From Plasmodiophora brassicae (taxonomy: Eukaryota > Endomyxa: Phytomyxea > Phytomyxea > Plasmodiophorida), in the NCBI GenBank assembly GCA_036867785.1, contig CP145421.1, forward strand, positions 372,001 through 436,000: 64,000 nucleotides of DNA, given 5' to 3'. The position numbers and the translations under genes were made by a program. Below are positions 1 to 9,361 of the stretch, piece by piece. Numbering within the stretch: the stretch's first letter is position 1; the number at the start of each line of letters is the position of its first letter. The notes beneath the pieces were generated by a model. It saw only the letters and a list, made by a program, of their open reading frames with translations, had not been told where the DNA came from and did no database searches.

Positions 1-899
1 AGCAGCACTCGTTGCCGCTTCGGCTCTGGATCCAGTGGATCTCGTAAACCGGGTCGTGGTGCGACTTCTCCACGACCGACTTCTCGACCGGGTGCGAACC
101 TGGCGCACCCGGGGCGTTAGCTGCGCGCGCGCGCACACGCACGCGGCACGCACGCACCTTTGCGGATGTCCCAGAAGCCGATCAGGCCGTTGTAGCTGCC
201 GCCGACCAGGTAGTCGGCGTTCTTCGGGTTGTACTTGATGGAGCAGAGCGGCGACGTCGGGATCAGCTCCAGGCTGGGGACGGTCGGGTTGTTGACGTCC
301 CAGATGTAGGACGACACGGGCAGGTCCTGTGGCATCTGCTGGAACGACATGACGGCGTACGAGACGGCGAGTTTCGTGGGCCCGTCCGGGTGCCAGGAGA
401 TCTGGGTGGCTGACCGGCGCACCGGGTTCGGGTCCCGGAACACGGTCAGCGTCTTGGCGGACGGCGGCTCCGGGGAGTGGTCGGCGATGACGCCCGTGAA
501 GTACTCCTCGTACATGTCGACCGTGTTGTTCTGCATGATGACCTTCTCGGCGACCGACACGAGCGACTTGATCGAGTTGCGGTACGAGTCCTCGTTCTCC
601 ACGCGGCGCAGGTGCCGCTCGCGCTCCTTGAACTCGGACGAGTTCACCTCCTTGGGCCAGCCGCCCTCGCTGTGGAACATGATCTGGTCCTTCTGGACGA
701 ACCGCTCCGTGTTCACCGAGTGCTCCGTCATCTGCGGGATGCACGACAGCTGCGACGTCGTCGCCAGGCGCGCCGTCCACTGCGGGTCCGGGCCGGGCAC
801 CGACGCGATCGACTCCATCACCGACGCCTCCGCATCGCTGAACGCCGGGTGCCGCCCGAACTCCTTCCGCTTCTTGATGTAGTCGTACGAGATCTCCAT
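1..899 (-). CDS. DNAI2: Axonemal dynein intermediate chain 2 (partial, 3' end off window)
   Basis: WD-repeat intermediate chain of the outer dynein arm, needed to assemble the arm in cilia and flagella. Translation starts at 899 with MEISYDYIKKRKEFGRHPAF, a typical N-terminus of the IC2/IC69 family. The tract HSVNTERFVQK and the WD-repeat entry (ATQISWHPDGP, then SLELIPTSPLCSIKYNPKN) follow in family order. A 37-nt GT-AG intron (157 down to 121) joins DIRKG to a second exon whose PVEKS, HHDPVY and WIQS blocks match the conserved WD region after that point. The reading frame is open to base 1, so the C-terminal WD repeats lie outside the window. An N-terminally longer open frame to 1307 exists but lacks family similarity. 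Presence implies a motile flagellated stage. Family assignment is strong. Confidence 0.87.
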
Positions 900-1030
900 G
901 GTGGCGCCACCCACCCTGATCGTTATGTGACTACCAGTCGGCTGCCTGCAACAACGACGTCGTCGCGCAGCCTTCTCTGGACAATGTGGTAGATGTATTC
1001 GCAGTGAGGGACGCCTGCCTGCTGGCGCCT

Positions 1031-2158
1031 TTAGAAGCACTTGCGGTGGACGATGGACGGGCCGGCCTCGTCGTACTCCTCCTTGGAGACCCACATCTGC
1101 TGGAAGGTCGACAGCGACGACAGGATCGACCCGCCGATCCAGACCGAGTACTTGCGCTCGGGCGGGGCCACGACCTTGACGCGCATCGACGACGGGGCCA
1201 GGGCGGCGACCTCCTTCTGCAGGCGCGTCGCCAGGCCGTCGTACATGGTGCTGCCGCCGGACATGACGATGTTCTCGTACAGGTCCTTGCGGATGTCGAC
1301 GTCGCACTTCATGATCGACTGGTACGCGAGCTGGTGGATGCCCTCGGACTCGTTGCCGATCATGGACGGCTGGAAGAGGACCTCGGGGGCGCGGAACCGC
1401 TCGTTGCCGACCGTGATGACCTGGCCGTCGGGCAGCTCGTAGGCGCGTTCGACCTCGGACGACTGCTCCGAGTTGGACATCTCGGTGTCGAAGTCCTGGG
1501 CGACGTACGCCAGCTTCTCCTTGATGTCGCGGACGATCTCCCGCTCGGCCGTCGTCGTGAACGAGTACCCGCGCTCGGTCAGGATCTTCATCAGGTAGTC
1601 GGTGATGTCTCGGCCGGCGATGTCGAGACGCTGGATGGCGTGCGGCAGCGCGTACCCTTCGTAGATGGGGACCGTGTGCGAGACACCGTCGCCGGCGTCC
1701 AGAACGATACCGGTCGTCCGGCCGGACGCGTACAGCGACAGGACGGCCTGGATGGCGACGTACATGGCGGGCGTGTTGAACGTCTCGAACATGATCTGCG
1801 TCATCTTCTCGCGGTTGGCCTTCGGGTTCAGCGGCGCCTCCGTCAGCATGACCGGGTGCTCCTCGGGGGCGACACGCAGCTCGTTGTAGAACGTGTGGTG
1901 CCAGATCTTCTCCATGTCGTCCCAGTTGGTGACGATGCCGTGCTCGATCGGGTACTTGAGCGTCAGGATGCCGCGCTTGGCCTGCGCCTCGTCGCCGACG
2001 TACGCGTCCTTCTGCGTGGCGCCGACCATGATGCCCACGTGGCGCGGGCGACCGACGATCGACGGGAAGACGGCGCGCGGGGCGTCGTCACCGGCGAAAC
2101 CGGCCTTGACCATGCCGGAGCCATTGTCGACAACGAGGGCCTGGACTTCGTCAGACAT
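1031..2158 (-). CDS. ACT: Actin
   Basis: Cytoskeletal ATPase that forms filaments. The single uninterrupted frame is 375 residues, the canonical actin length, from [20 protein letters not shown] to the standard ending [13 protein letters not shown]-binding phosphate loops ([17 protein letters not shown] near residue 11 and [13 protein letters not shown] near 154) and the adenosine-site segment near residue 300 ([13 protein letters not shown]) are intact. No intron is present, unlike most genes here. The segment [16 protein letters not shown] carries Ala-Thr where most actins have Met-Asp/Gly-Gln, a small lineage difference. It is transcribed in the same direction as the dynein gene, whose start lies 130 bp beyond the actin stop. 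Confidence 0.98.
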   Translation of the reverse strand: MSDEVQALVVDNGSGMVKAGFAGDDAPRAVFPSIVGRPRHVGIMVGATQKDAYVGDEAQAKRGILTLKYPIEHGIVTNWDDMEKIWHHTFYNELRVAPEEHPVMLTEAPLNPKANREKMTQIMFETFNTPAMYVAIQAVLSLYASGRTTGIVLDAGDGVSHTVPIYEGYALPHAIQRLDIAGRDITDYLMKILTERGYSFTTTAEREIVRDIKEKLAYVAQDFDTEMSNSEQSSEVERAYELPDGQVITVGNERFRAPEVLFQPSMIGNESEGIHQLAYQSIMKCDVDIRKDLYENIVMSGGSTMYDGLATRLQKEVAALAPSSMRVKVVAPPERKYSVWIGGSILSSLSTFQQMWVSKEEYDEAGPSIVHRKCF

Positions 2159-2796
2159 GTTGCTGTTGCTGTCGGGGGACTTGATGCGCGACCCGGCGAT
2201 GCGTTTGCAGAATGGCGTTGGCGAACGCCGGGAGCATGGCCTAGCCCCGGCGGCCAGACGTTGGGTCGCAGGCCTGACCCAAAATAGCGTTGCGCCTCGG
2301 ACGACCCCGATTTAGAGGCGCCGTGGCACATTGCTCAAAATAGAATTGCAGCTGGTCGGCCGCGTTTTTCGGCCAGCCGCCCAGCCCCCCGCCTGGAGTT
2401 CGTTGAAAAGGCAATAGACTTTTACAGGAACAATGAACGCAGGTTGGAGATCGTTCGACGGCGCATATCTGAACTGTGGCTCGCCGTGCTGGAGTTACCT
2501 GCACCAGGTTGGTGACGGTGTCATGGAAGCCTTGTGGATGGCGACGTCGATGATGGCGAGGCCGCGCTGTCAGCTCGCGAACAACCTCAATGGACTCGTC
2601 AGTTCACGGTATGCTGTCCGGCAAACAGCCGTTGAGGCCATGCGTCCTGGGCCAACCTGAAATGAGTCATTCCGCCTTGGCGGATATGTTGGGTCCAGCA
2701 TTTCGGGGCGGACGTTGCCGAGTTCAAATTGGGCGCACTTCTTGGAGCTGGCCACGGCGACGGAGTTGGGGAGGCTGGGCCGTCTTCCTGTTGGGA
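2159..2796. other. Intergenic region between divergent actin and UBZ4-protein genes
   Basis: About 640 bp separates the actin start codon (minus strand) from the plus-strand UBZ4-protein start, so it should hold both promoters. Short open frames on either strand have no recognisable protein features. I see no clear TATA box or repeat. Confidence 0.5.
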
Positions 2797-4331
2797 ATGG
2801 GCCAGGGCACGGCCGTCTGTCCCATCTGCTGCAACGTCGTCCCCATACCAATCATCAATGACCACATCGATTCTGGATGCACTATGATGACGAAGCCGGC
2901 GCCGAGCTGGGGGTCGCTGGCGTCGTCGCCGTCGTCGGCGAACGCGACGCCCAACAGGAAACGGCGGCGCAGATCGCATTTCGTGGAGTGCCCAGTCTGT
3001 CAGAAATCTGTCGCAGAGATCAACCTTGACGACCACCTTGACAAGTCGTGCCTTGCCAAATCGTCGTACCCGCCGCCTGCGACCGTTCCCATGTCGCAGT
3101 CAAACCGGGTCGACCCCAGTAATACTCCTGGACGGTCCATCAATGACGTCCTTTCTCCTAAACCAGGTGCGTATCCCGATTCGCATACGATTCCGCTCTT
3201 CTCATGCCTGAAACAGCGACCGCGTTCAATCGTGCCGGGCGAAAACCGATTGTTGCCGAGCACATGTGGTGCTGGACGTATTCCGGTGGTGTTTGGCGTC
3301 TCGACTGCGATGCCAGGTTGGCAATGGCAGTGCCGCCGAATGCATTTCGCTGTGAAATGGAGTGCGACCGGGATGCCCCGATCCGCGTAACCGTTGTCAT
3401 CGCCGACGACGGTGCTGTGTTTGATGCCGACAGCAATGCGCTGCGCTTCAATGCCTGCAGGGAGCGTTCCTACAAGTTCTCGCCGTCGTTCCTGAAGAGC
3501 CTTCTCCAGAAGAACATCAGGCTGTCCCGTCCGGATTCGGCTGTTCGATCGGCGCTGTTGGCCATCAAGAAGATCAACATCGTTGAGTTCCTCAGACGCC
3601 TCCTCATCATCATCGTCGAGGACGCCGCTATGCACGCTGCCTTCCCCTGGCTGACCTGCTTGACGATCGCATGCAGCAAAGGGTACAAGCCCACTACCTC
3701 CGCCGTCTCCCTCATGCTGTCCATCGTCTACGAACTGGCTGCGGTCGCGTTCAAGGAAGACGTCGCCGACGACATCGCACCGGTGACATTGCACGACAAC
3801 GTGTCGACAATGTCGCGGGCGCTGTTGCTACGTGCGTTTCTCGGCGGAATGCCTGGGGACGTCGAACTGGTTCGTCGTGCAGCAGCCATGTGGGCGAGCA
3901 GACCGATGCCGCTGGACGCCAGGTTCGCATTCGGGCCTGGTGACGCCATGGCAAACGATTCGGTGTACGAACCTGTGATGGTGGACGTGGATGCGGTTGC
4001 CTACCCTGATGATGCCGACCTGGTGCTCAGCGCTGTCGACTACCATTGCAGCGACATGGGCAAGTACCTAATGGGGCTGGGGCACATCAGAGCATTACTG
4101 CCGCCTCGCGACGACAATTCAGCATTGCTGCTGTTGCAGAATGTCATCTGGAGATGTAGGAGCTCGCTGACGAACAAGAAGGAGGTTAACGACCGCAATC
4201 CAGATGGCGACCCTGAAGTCATGCAGCGGTTACAGGCGATATACGAGCGCATTCGTGACGATATCGAAGCGTTCGCTATCGACTTCATCGACAGGAGACG
4301 TGCGGCACACAGTCAGCCGTTGTCGCAATGA
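2797..4331 (+). CDS. Tandem UBZ4 zinc-finger protein with helical C-terminal domain
   Basis: Predicted 494-residue protein from two exons (2797-3166, 3217-4331) split by a 50-nt phase-1 intron. The start is MGQGTAVCPICC. Two UBZ4-type ubiquitin-binding fingers lie near the N-terminus: CPICC with INDHIDSGC (residues 8-28) and CPVCQ with DDHLDKSC (about residues 67-87), each giving C-C-H-C ligands as in RAD18, WRNIP1 and FAN1. The long C-terminal part is predicted helical, with blocks such as KSLLQKNIRLSRPDSAVRSA and FLRRLLIIIVEDA. The rhythm of this region recalls the helical domains attached to clamp-loader-type ATPases (for example the C-terminal part of WRNIP1/MgsA), but no Walker motifs are present. 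A ubiquitin-directed role in DNA damage handling is inference. The stop lies 57 bp from the convergent NEPRO-like stop. Confidence 0.65.
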
Positions 4332-4388
4332 TTACACCCCTTAACTATTCCCGCTGCCGTTGCATATACGCTGTGTCTTATACTTAGG

Positions 4389-5468
4389 CTACAAAAGTGA
4401 CGAGAAGATGTCGTCCACGTCATCGGAGGTCTTTGCCCGTTTCCGTTTCTTGGTCTTTGGTTTCCTGGCCTGACTCGACGCCGTCTCGACGGCGGGTTTC
4501 GACTCACGAGCGGTGCCAGTGTCCGGTTCGGCTTCGGCTTGACTAGAAGAACAAGCGATACTCGACGACACGGCAACATTGGGTCGGGTATCCTCGCCTG
4601 AGTACACTGAAACGACATCCATTGCATCTGCATCTGGCTCCGCCCGACTGTCGTCATTCTCGAACGAATCTGGGGTATTGGGAACGGCGAGAATAGCGTG
4701 CGCTGCTGACAGATCGGCCGGCCTGACGACATCGCACGGCGCCGTATCAGACATCCAACCTGCCTGCTTAGAGAGCCAGGGCTCGACCGCGACGGTTCCT
4801 GCCAGATCCCGAACGGCATTCAAGGCATATCGATGGAGACAGTAGATGCGGGACAGCACGGCCGTTAACGTTAGCGACATCGCCATGAAATACGTCTGTT
4901 TGACGAGCGCAAGCAAATGCCTGCACGTTCGACCATGAGAAATGCGATACATCGCATTGTGCCACCGAGGGCGTACACGCAGCATTTAACAACGACGTCA
5001 AGCGACTGACGAAGCGACGGGCCGACGCGCGCAATGCATTCCCGAACCAGGACATCGGCAGCGGCCCTACGAAGGTAAGCATTAAGGGCGGCCACTGCAT
5101 AGGACGCGTGATAACGATTACGTGATCTGCGATGATGACCTCGTCTGGATATCCGATAGACAGTTCCACAGGACGGTGATATCGTCGCGTCGAAGGCATC
5201 GGCGGACCTGCGGCGATGGTCAGCGACAGGCGCCGCAAGGGCGATGACGCGCGACGCCTACCTCGAGGACCTTTCTGAAATACACGCCGCGACGATGCGC
5301 GTTCTTGTACTTGTAGATCATGCGGTCCAGCAGCGCGCGCTCGGTCGTCAGCGCCGACAGCGCGTTCCAGCAGCGCTCCTTGCAGGTCACCAGGGCACCG
5401 TCCATAGCGGCTCTGCGGACGCACTCCTCCACTGTCACGCAGCACCGGCAGCGCCCATTCGGCCGCAA
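4389..5468 (-). CDS. NEPRO/RMP1-like RNase MRP-associated protein
   Basis: Four exons (5468-5262, 5207-5122, 5066-4977, 4920-4389) with introns of 54, 55 and 56 nt give a 304-residue protein. The helical N-terminal half contains the family hallmark ERALLDRMIYKYKNAHRRG followed by VYFRKVLE and RRCLR, as in NEPRO (C3orf17) and yeast Rmp1, where this helical bundle binds the RNase MRP RNP. The next segments (VVVKCC, then LALVKQTYFMAMSLTLTAVL and SRIYCLHRYALNAV) match the conserved hydrophobic NEPRO block. The acidic/serine-rich tail ends in a lysine-rich stretch and DDVDDIFSSLL, resembling the conserved DDIF ending. Likely role: nucleolar pre-rRNA processing. Function is from family knowledge; assignment moderate because the family diverges fast. 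Confidence 0.6.
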
Positions 5469-5975
5469 TTCGCAATCGCCGCGTATGCGCCTTGCCGCCC
5501 CTTGTGTACGGCGTACGCCTTATCGCCTCGCTGCCTGATTATTATCCGATCTAGACCTGGTGGTACTGTTCACCGCACCCCCACTGTTCTATTGATCAGT
5601 AGAATCGGGAATTGGTGCACCGAACCTCGATGACGTTTTCTACAATTGAAAGAGTTTAGTGGTAAGAGTTTCTCCAGAAGCAATGTACGTCCCGCATGGC
5701 CCGCATGGGGGTAGGTATGGCTGTTTGTTGGTAAACTGCGTTCTCTATTTGACACAATATTGGGCACATCAGATGGCACATCAGATTTTGAATGTCATGA
5801 CCTGTGGTCCTCATTGTGTTCGTGACGATTGGACTCGCAAGTCGGCCCGACGCAGCATTGATCCGTTGCGTCGGGCGTCGACTAGCCGTACGTGTTTATT
5901 CACGATATCGCGAGCCTGAACGTCCTGCACTCGAACTGATCCCGGCTTCCTACCGACCTGCGCCCGTCAACCACT
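5469..5975. other. Intergenic, divergent promoter region
   Basis: About 500 bp lies between the NEPRO-like start (minus) and the small secreted EEP-like frame (plus). It is more AT-rich than neighbouring coding DNA and holds no frame with recognisable features. Confidence 0.5.
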
Positions 5976-6389
5976 ATGGCCAACGACGAGCTGCTCCTGA
6001 TCGTCGTCGCGTCCCTGGCCGTCCTCGCGCAAGGAACGGCGCCAACCGGGGAAGAGACCAAACCTGAAGTGTCAGCGGAGAACCAAGTGGTCGTCAACCG
6101 GAACGACGTCGCAACGATGCGCAAGGACGCCGTTAACGAAGCGAATAGGAAACCGGTGCTGACTCCAGTCATCAGCAACCATCGCGGTATGGCACATGAC
6201 GATGACGCCTCTATAACAGTCGTCCAATGGAATATCCTCTCCGACGACTATTTCGTGGCGCGCGAGATCGACGCTGAGGCCGTCGCGTTCGCCCAGCGCT
6301 TCGACAGGGTGGCGCAGGTTCACGGACAGGGTACACCCGAGTTGTGCTGTCAACCGGCTGTCTCACCGGGAGCGATGATGCTGGACTAA
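5976..6389 (+). pseudogene. Secreted fragment of an endonuclease/exonuclease/phosphatase-type protein
   Basis: A 137-residue frame opens with a hydrophobic leader (MANDELLLIVVASLAVLAQG) that looks like a signal peptide. Residues 80-110 read ITVVQWNILSDDYF followed by AFAQRFDRVAQ, which is the first beta strand and following helix of the EEP (CCR4/nocturnin/DNase I-like) fold, where the Asn of the QWNIL motif binds metal. The catalytic Glu of the next strand (usually LQE) and all later active-site residues are missing, because the frame ends soon after. A different frame just downstream reads GYTRVVLSTGCLTGSDD to EEAYVDTMLNRF, so an unrecognised intron or an internal deletion is possible. Either a truncated relic or a mis-joined small gene; no activity expected as seen. 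Confidence 0.4.
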
Positions 6390-6664
6390 GCGAAGAGGCG
6401 TACGTGGACACCATGCTGAACCGCTTCAAAATGAACACCTGAAGCCGGTAGGGACGGGCCTGTTCACCACAGCCGCTGAACGGGACGTACTCGGCCTGCG
6501 GGCCACCACAGGTTCATTAGGTCCCACCTTCGTTCAACTCGGCCGGGCCGGCTATTCGGATGCATCTCCGGGATCCCACCTTCCTCACTGTGGCTCGCGT
6601 GCCTGCCAGTGTGGGAGTCTAACGTGACACACTGTGATCCGTCGGCCACACTGTCCAGTGCCAA
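6390..6664. other. Unassigned stretch between EEP fragment and formin
   Basis: About 270 bp follows the EEP fragment. A consensus-like donor (AAGTGAGT) sits at about 6662, immediately before the formin open frame, suggesting that an upstream formin exon may end here. No other feature can be supported. Confidence 0.3.
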
Positions 6665-8250
6665 GTGAGTACAGCCAGATCGGCCGAGATATTCGTTATT
6701 CTTCAAAGTTGTCTGGGAACCGATGGGCAACCAGTTGTGCGCGCCCTGGTCAAGCTTGCTGCGGCGGCGGCCGTCTCGTGCGGCGCCGTCCCGTCGACAG
6801 CTTCATTCTCAGCAGCATACGGGCGAGGTCAGCCAGCAGCCGTGCACCGGCCCTGTCGATGCGTCGCGCCTAACGCAAGAGGTACGCCCGGCACGTGTCA
6901 CCGTTCTGACCCGGCTGACCGCAGCGGCAACCAGAACGCCGAGTTGCGACGACGAATTCAGGATCTCGAAGCCGGCGTCGCACGTGCGCCTGCGTCAACG
7001 ACAGCCGGCAGTCTACCTCCTCGTCCGCTCCCTCCGTTCGTGGCCGCGTTCTCATGCACTTGTGGGGCCGTCACTGATGGTGGTGCTGCTGACAGGACCG
7101 CTCCTGCAGCGCCTACCCCGGCACCGGTCACCAGTCCTGGAGCAGGAGCGCCGCCTGCGCCCCTCTGCCCTCCTGTGCCGGCTGCACCTGCAGCGCCGCC
7201 TGCGCCCCTCTGCCCTCCTGTGCCGCCTGCGCCCCTCTGCCCTCCTGTGCCGCCTGCGCCCCTCTGCCCTCCTGTGCCGCCTGCGCCCCTCTGCCCTCCT
7301 GTGCCGCCTGCGCCCCTCTGCCCTCCTGTGCCGCCTGCGCCCCTCTGCCCTCCTGTGCCGGCAGCGCCCCCGGCCCCGCCAGCGCCGCCAGCACCCCCGG
7401 CCCCGCCAGCGCCGGCAGCGCCCCCGGCCCCGCCAGCGCCCCCCACTGTGTCGGCGTCAGCAGCCGTACCCGGAGTGCCTCCTCCTCCTCCCCCTCCTCC
7501 TCCACCACCACCGCCTGCACGACCGCCATGCGTCCCAGGTTCGTCAGCGGACTGCTCGCTGCGCCAATGCATGACACAGGCTGCGAGTAGGGTGCCCGCC
7601 GCCACCGCCACCACCAGCTCCCGCATGCGGTGCGGTTCGGCGCCCGCTTCCTCCTGGACTGAAGGCGAAGCCCGAGCTGCCAAAGCGCCAGTTGAGGAAC
7701 CTTCACTGGTAAGCGATGTGCGCGCTAGTACCATCGCCCGTCACCAGGTGACCGGCACGGGTGTCAGGACAACGATTCCCGTCCACGAGATCGCGGACAC
7801 GATCTGGATGAAGCTGAACAATTCGGATCCTGAGCTGGACACGGCGCTGTTCCAGCAAGCGTTCGCCACGGTCGCCCAGAAACCATCTTCGCTCGCTTCG
7901 GATCAGAAGCCCAAGGTCGGTGCGCATGTCGATGCGTTTCGGATCTGGTCGACTCAGGTATCGGGACAGTCGGCTCCAGTACGAGCTGAACGCGTCAAGC
8001 TCATCGATTCGAAACGGTCGCATAACGTGGAACTGTCTCTCGGTATGTACCCGGGTGCGCACCGGTCGTCGCTGACGAACCAGCTGACGGCACGTTCCGT
8101 ATAGCACGGTTCAAGATGAGCCCCGGCGAGATTCGCGACGCCGTCCTGTACCTGGACCAGGCACGTCTGAGCGCCCACCAGGTCAGCACCCTCTGGAAAT
8201 GCTGCCCCACGCAGCCAGAGATTGCACTGGTGGGTGGCCATTCAGCATAA
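6665..8250 (+). pseudogene. Formin with FH1 and the first third of FH2, truncated
   Basis: A short coiled coil (AELRRRIQDLEAG) precedes a long proline-rich FH1 region that would bind profilin. Correct frame passage needs GT-AG introns at 7539-7590, 7709-7767 and 8043-8104 (52, 59, 62 nt). They join LPPGLKAKPELPKRQLRNL-HW to TTIPVHEIADTIWMKL, then LIDSKRSHNVELSL to ARFKMSPGEIRDAVLYLD. These are the ordered start motifs of an FH2 actin-nucleation domain, with the conserved LHW, TIW and D-x-KR-x-x-N residues. The frame stops at 8248-8250 after CCPTQPEIALVGGHSA, about 250 residues short of a full FH2. The stop lies inside the left arm of a palindrome. The FH2 dimerisation post is missing, so normal nucleation activity is unlikely. 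The N-terminus is unresolved: no in-frame ATG exists, and an alternative frame begins MGNQLC at 6723. Confidence 0.65.
7154..7363 (+). repeat. 27-bp minisatellite in formin FH1
   Basis: Seven copies of a 27-bp unit, six contiguous, encode PPAPLCPPV on the plus strand and are almost identical at DNA level, so they are recently amplified. Alanine-proline variants and a poly-proline run follow. The minus strand reads as a Gly/Ala-rich frame, which is a by-product of the repeat. Confidence 0.9.
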
Positions 8251-8402
8251 TATGACCTGGCCGTTGTCCGGTCAGCCGAGCTGCTGACCTGCTGACTGGA
8301 CAACGGCCAGGTCATGCTGAATGACCACCGTACCAGAGCAATCTCTGGCTGCGTTGGGCAGCATTTCCAGAGGGTGCTGACCTGGTGGGCGCTCAGACGT
8401 GC
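8161..8402. repeat. Imperfect palindrome (fold-back) in formin FH2
   Basis: Left arm 8161-8276 and right arm 8291-8402 are reverse complements with roughly a dozen differences over about 112 bp (including a small indel), separated by a 14-bp loop. The left arm is formin coding sequence in plus orientation; the right arm is the same FH2 segment in minus orientation. The formin frame terminates within the left arm. Confidence 0.9.
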
Positions 8403-8730
8403 ACAGCATCAACGTTTCGCTTCTCACCTGCCACCGACTCCGAATCAACTTGGTTTCGTTCCTCGCGTGGCACCGACTGATCGCGTGTCGTGATCCAGTG
8501 GATCCGGCACCAAATCCCAATGCCGGGCGATTCGAGCGCCGAGCGCCGGGAGTTCCCAATGAACTACGAGAGCTTGCCGAGGACACTACGTGGTCTGGTA
8601 ATTAACCTGACGCCGCACAGGCAGACTGGGGCGACCGCCAAGTCGCTGCAGGCCTGCGCCTTTCTCCTACGTTGCCATAATGTGGCCTCAACGCATCGCA
8701 CGCCCACCGCCTGTATTCGACCTGCGTACG

Positions 8731-8993
8731 TCAGGGTGCCCGTTTCCCGCCGCCGGACGTCGGTTTGGCCACATGAGACGCCCTCTCCGCCTGCACGTAC
8801 GATTCCGCAAAGTCGTGCAGTGTCCGGAAGAGGGCGTCCCACGTGGCCTTTCCTGGCGTCCCGCCGTACCAGGCCGACACACGGCCGACGTCAGCCAGCA
8901 ACGCGTCCACCTGCTCCATCACCACAGACGTCTCCGCCTGCACGTACGGTTCCGAGAAGTCGTGCAGTGTCATGCATGTGGCCTGTCGGCCGT
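8731..8993 (-). pseudogene. Inverted fragment of formin FH2 C-terminal region
   Basis: The minus strand reads TLHDFSEPYVQAE, then VVMEQVDALLADVGRVSAWY with GGTPGKATWDALF and TLHDFAESYVQAE. This matches the last helices of FH2 domains (the pattern of spaced Leu/Val helix, then YFGE-like turn, then LF-x-x-L-x-x-F). The helix TLHDF...YVQAE occurs twice, reflecting a local direct duplication of about 45 bp (near 8783-8823 and 8925-8970). It lies opposite in strand to the truncated formin upstream and would complete it in content but not in order. No start or splice context supports expression. A relic of rearranged formin sequence is the simplest reading. Confidence 0.55.
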
Positions 8994-9013
8994 GTGTCGG
9001 CCTGGTACGGCGG
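8866..9013. repeat. Short inverted repeat around the formin fragment
   Basis: About 27 bp at 8866-8892 recurs as its reverse complement at 8985-9013 (both carry GGCCGACACACGGCCGAC). The copies encode the VGRVSAWYGG part of FH2 in opposite orientations; the right copy abuts the copia-like segment. Confidence 0.75.
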
Positions 9014-9018
9014 ACCGC

Positions 9019-9114
9019 CGTTACATCCGATCTATCGAGAATACGGCAGACATCTTCACCAAGCGCCTGGGGGCCGTCCTCTTCAAGAAACACCGGGCCG
9101 CCCTAAACGTAATC
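9019..9114 (+). mobile_element. Ty1/copia retrotransposon RNase H tail (relic)
   Basis: The plus strand encodes RYIRSIENTADIFTKRLG followed by FKKHRAALNVI. The ENTADIFTK-x-L core is the highly conserved C-terminal end of copia Pol (RNase H), normally just before the 3' LTR. Only about 32 residues remain, with no reverse transcriptase, integrase or recognisable LTR in the window. It is joined directly to inverted formin sequence, so it is a dead fragment at a rearrangement junction. Confidence 0.7.
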
Positions 9115-9361
9115 CCCCGACCCGGCTGCACGGACGACCGACATTCAACCGAGTCGGCGAAATGTCGCGTTATATGAAGCCGCCCTAACACCGCGGCATC
9201 TCACGGCCTTTCCCACGGCCTGAAACTAAACTGAACCAACTCACTTCTAATGAGACTACCAAATGTGCATGATGCACCGTACCTTCAAGCCAGCAGGGGC
9301 AGGCGACGCAAGGATGCCCGCAACTGTGTCATGGCATCGTGTATGTTCTGCTGGATGCGAA

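Noticed and set aside
986-2287. 433-codon plus-strand frame opposite actin
   Set aside because: Shadow of the highly biased actin coding strand; no recognisable product.
7154-7363. CRISPR-like array
   Set aside because: Units are contiguous without unique spacers, encode protein, and the context is eukaryotic.
6958-7734. Gly/Ala-rich minus-strand frame (GGTGGQRGA repeats)
   Set aside because: It is the reverse complement of the proline-rich FH1 repeat; the plus-strand frame connects through splice sites to FH2 motifs.
8490-9188. 232-codon plus-strand frame across the rearranged region
   Set aside because: Composition is arbitrary (Pro/Arg/Thr-rich) and it crosses inverted formin fragments and the copia tail, so it is not one gene.
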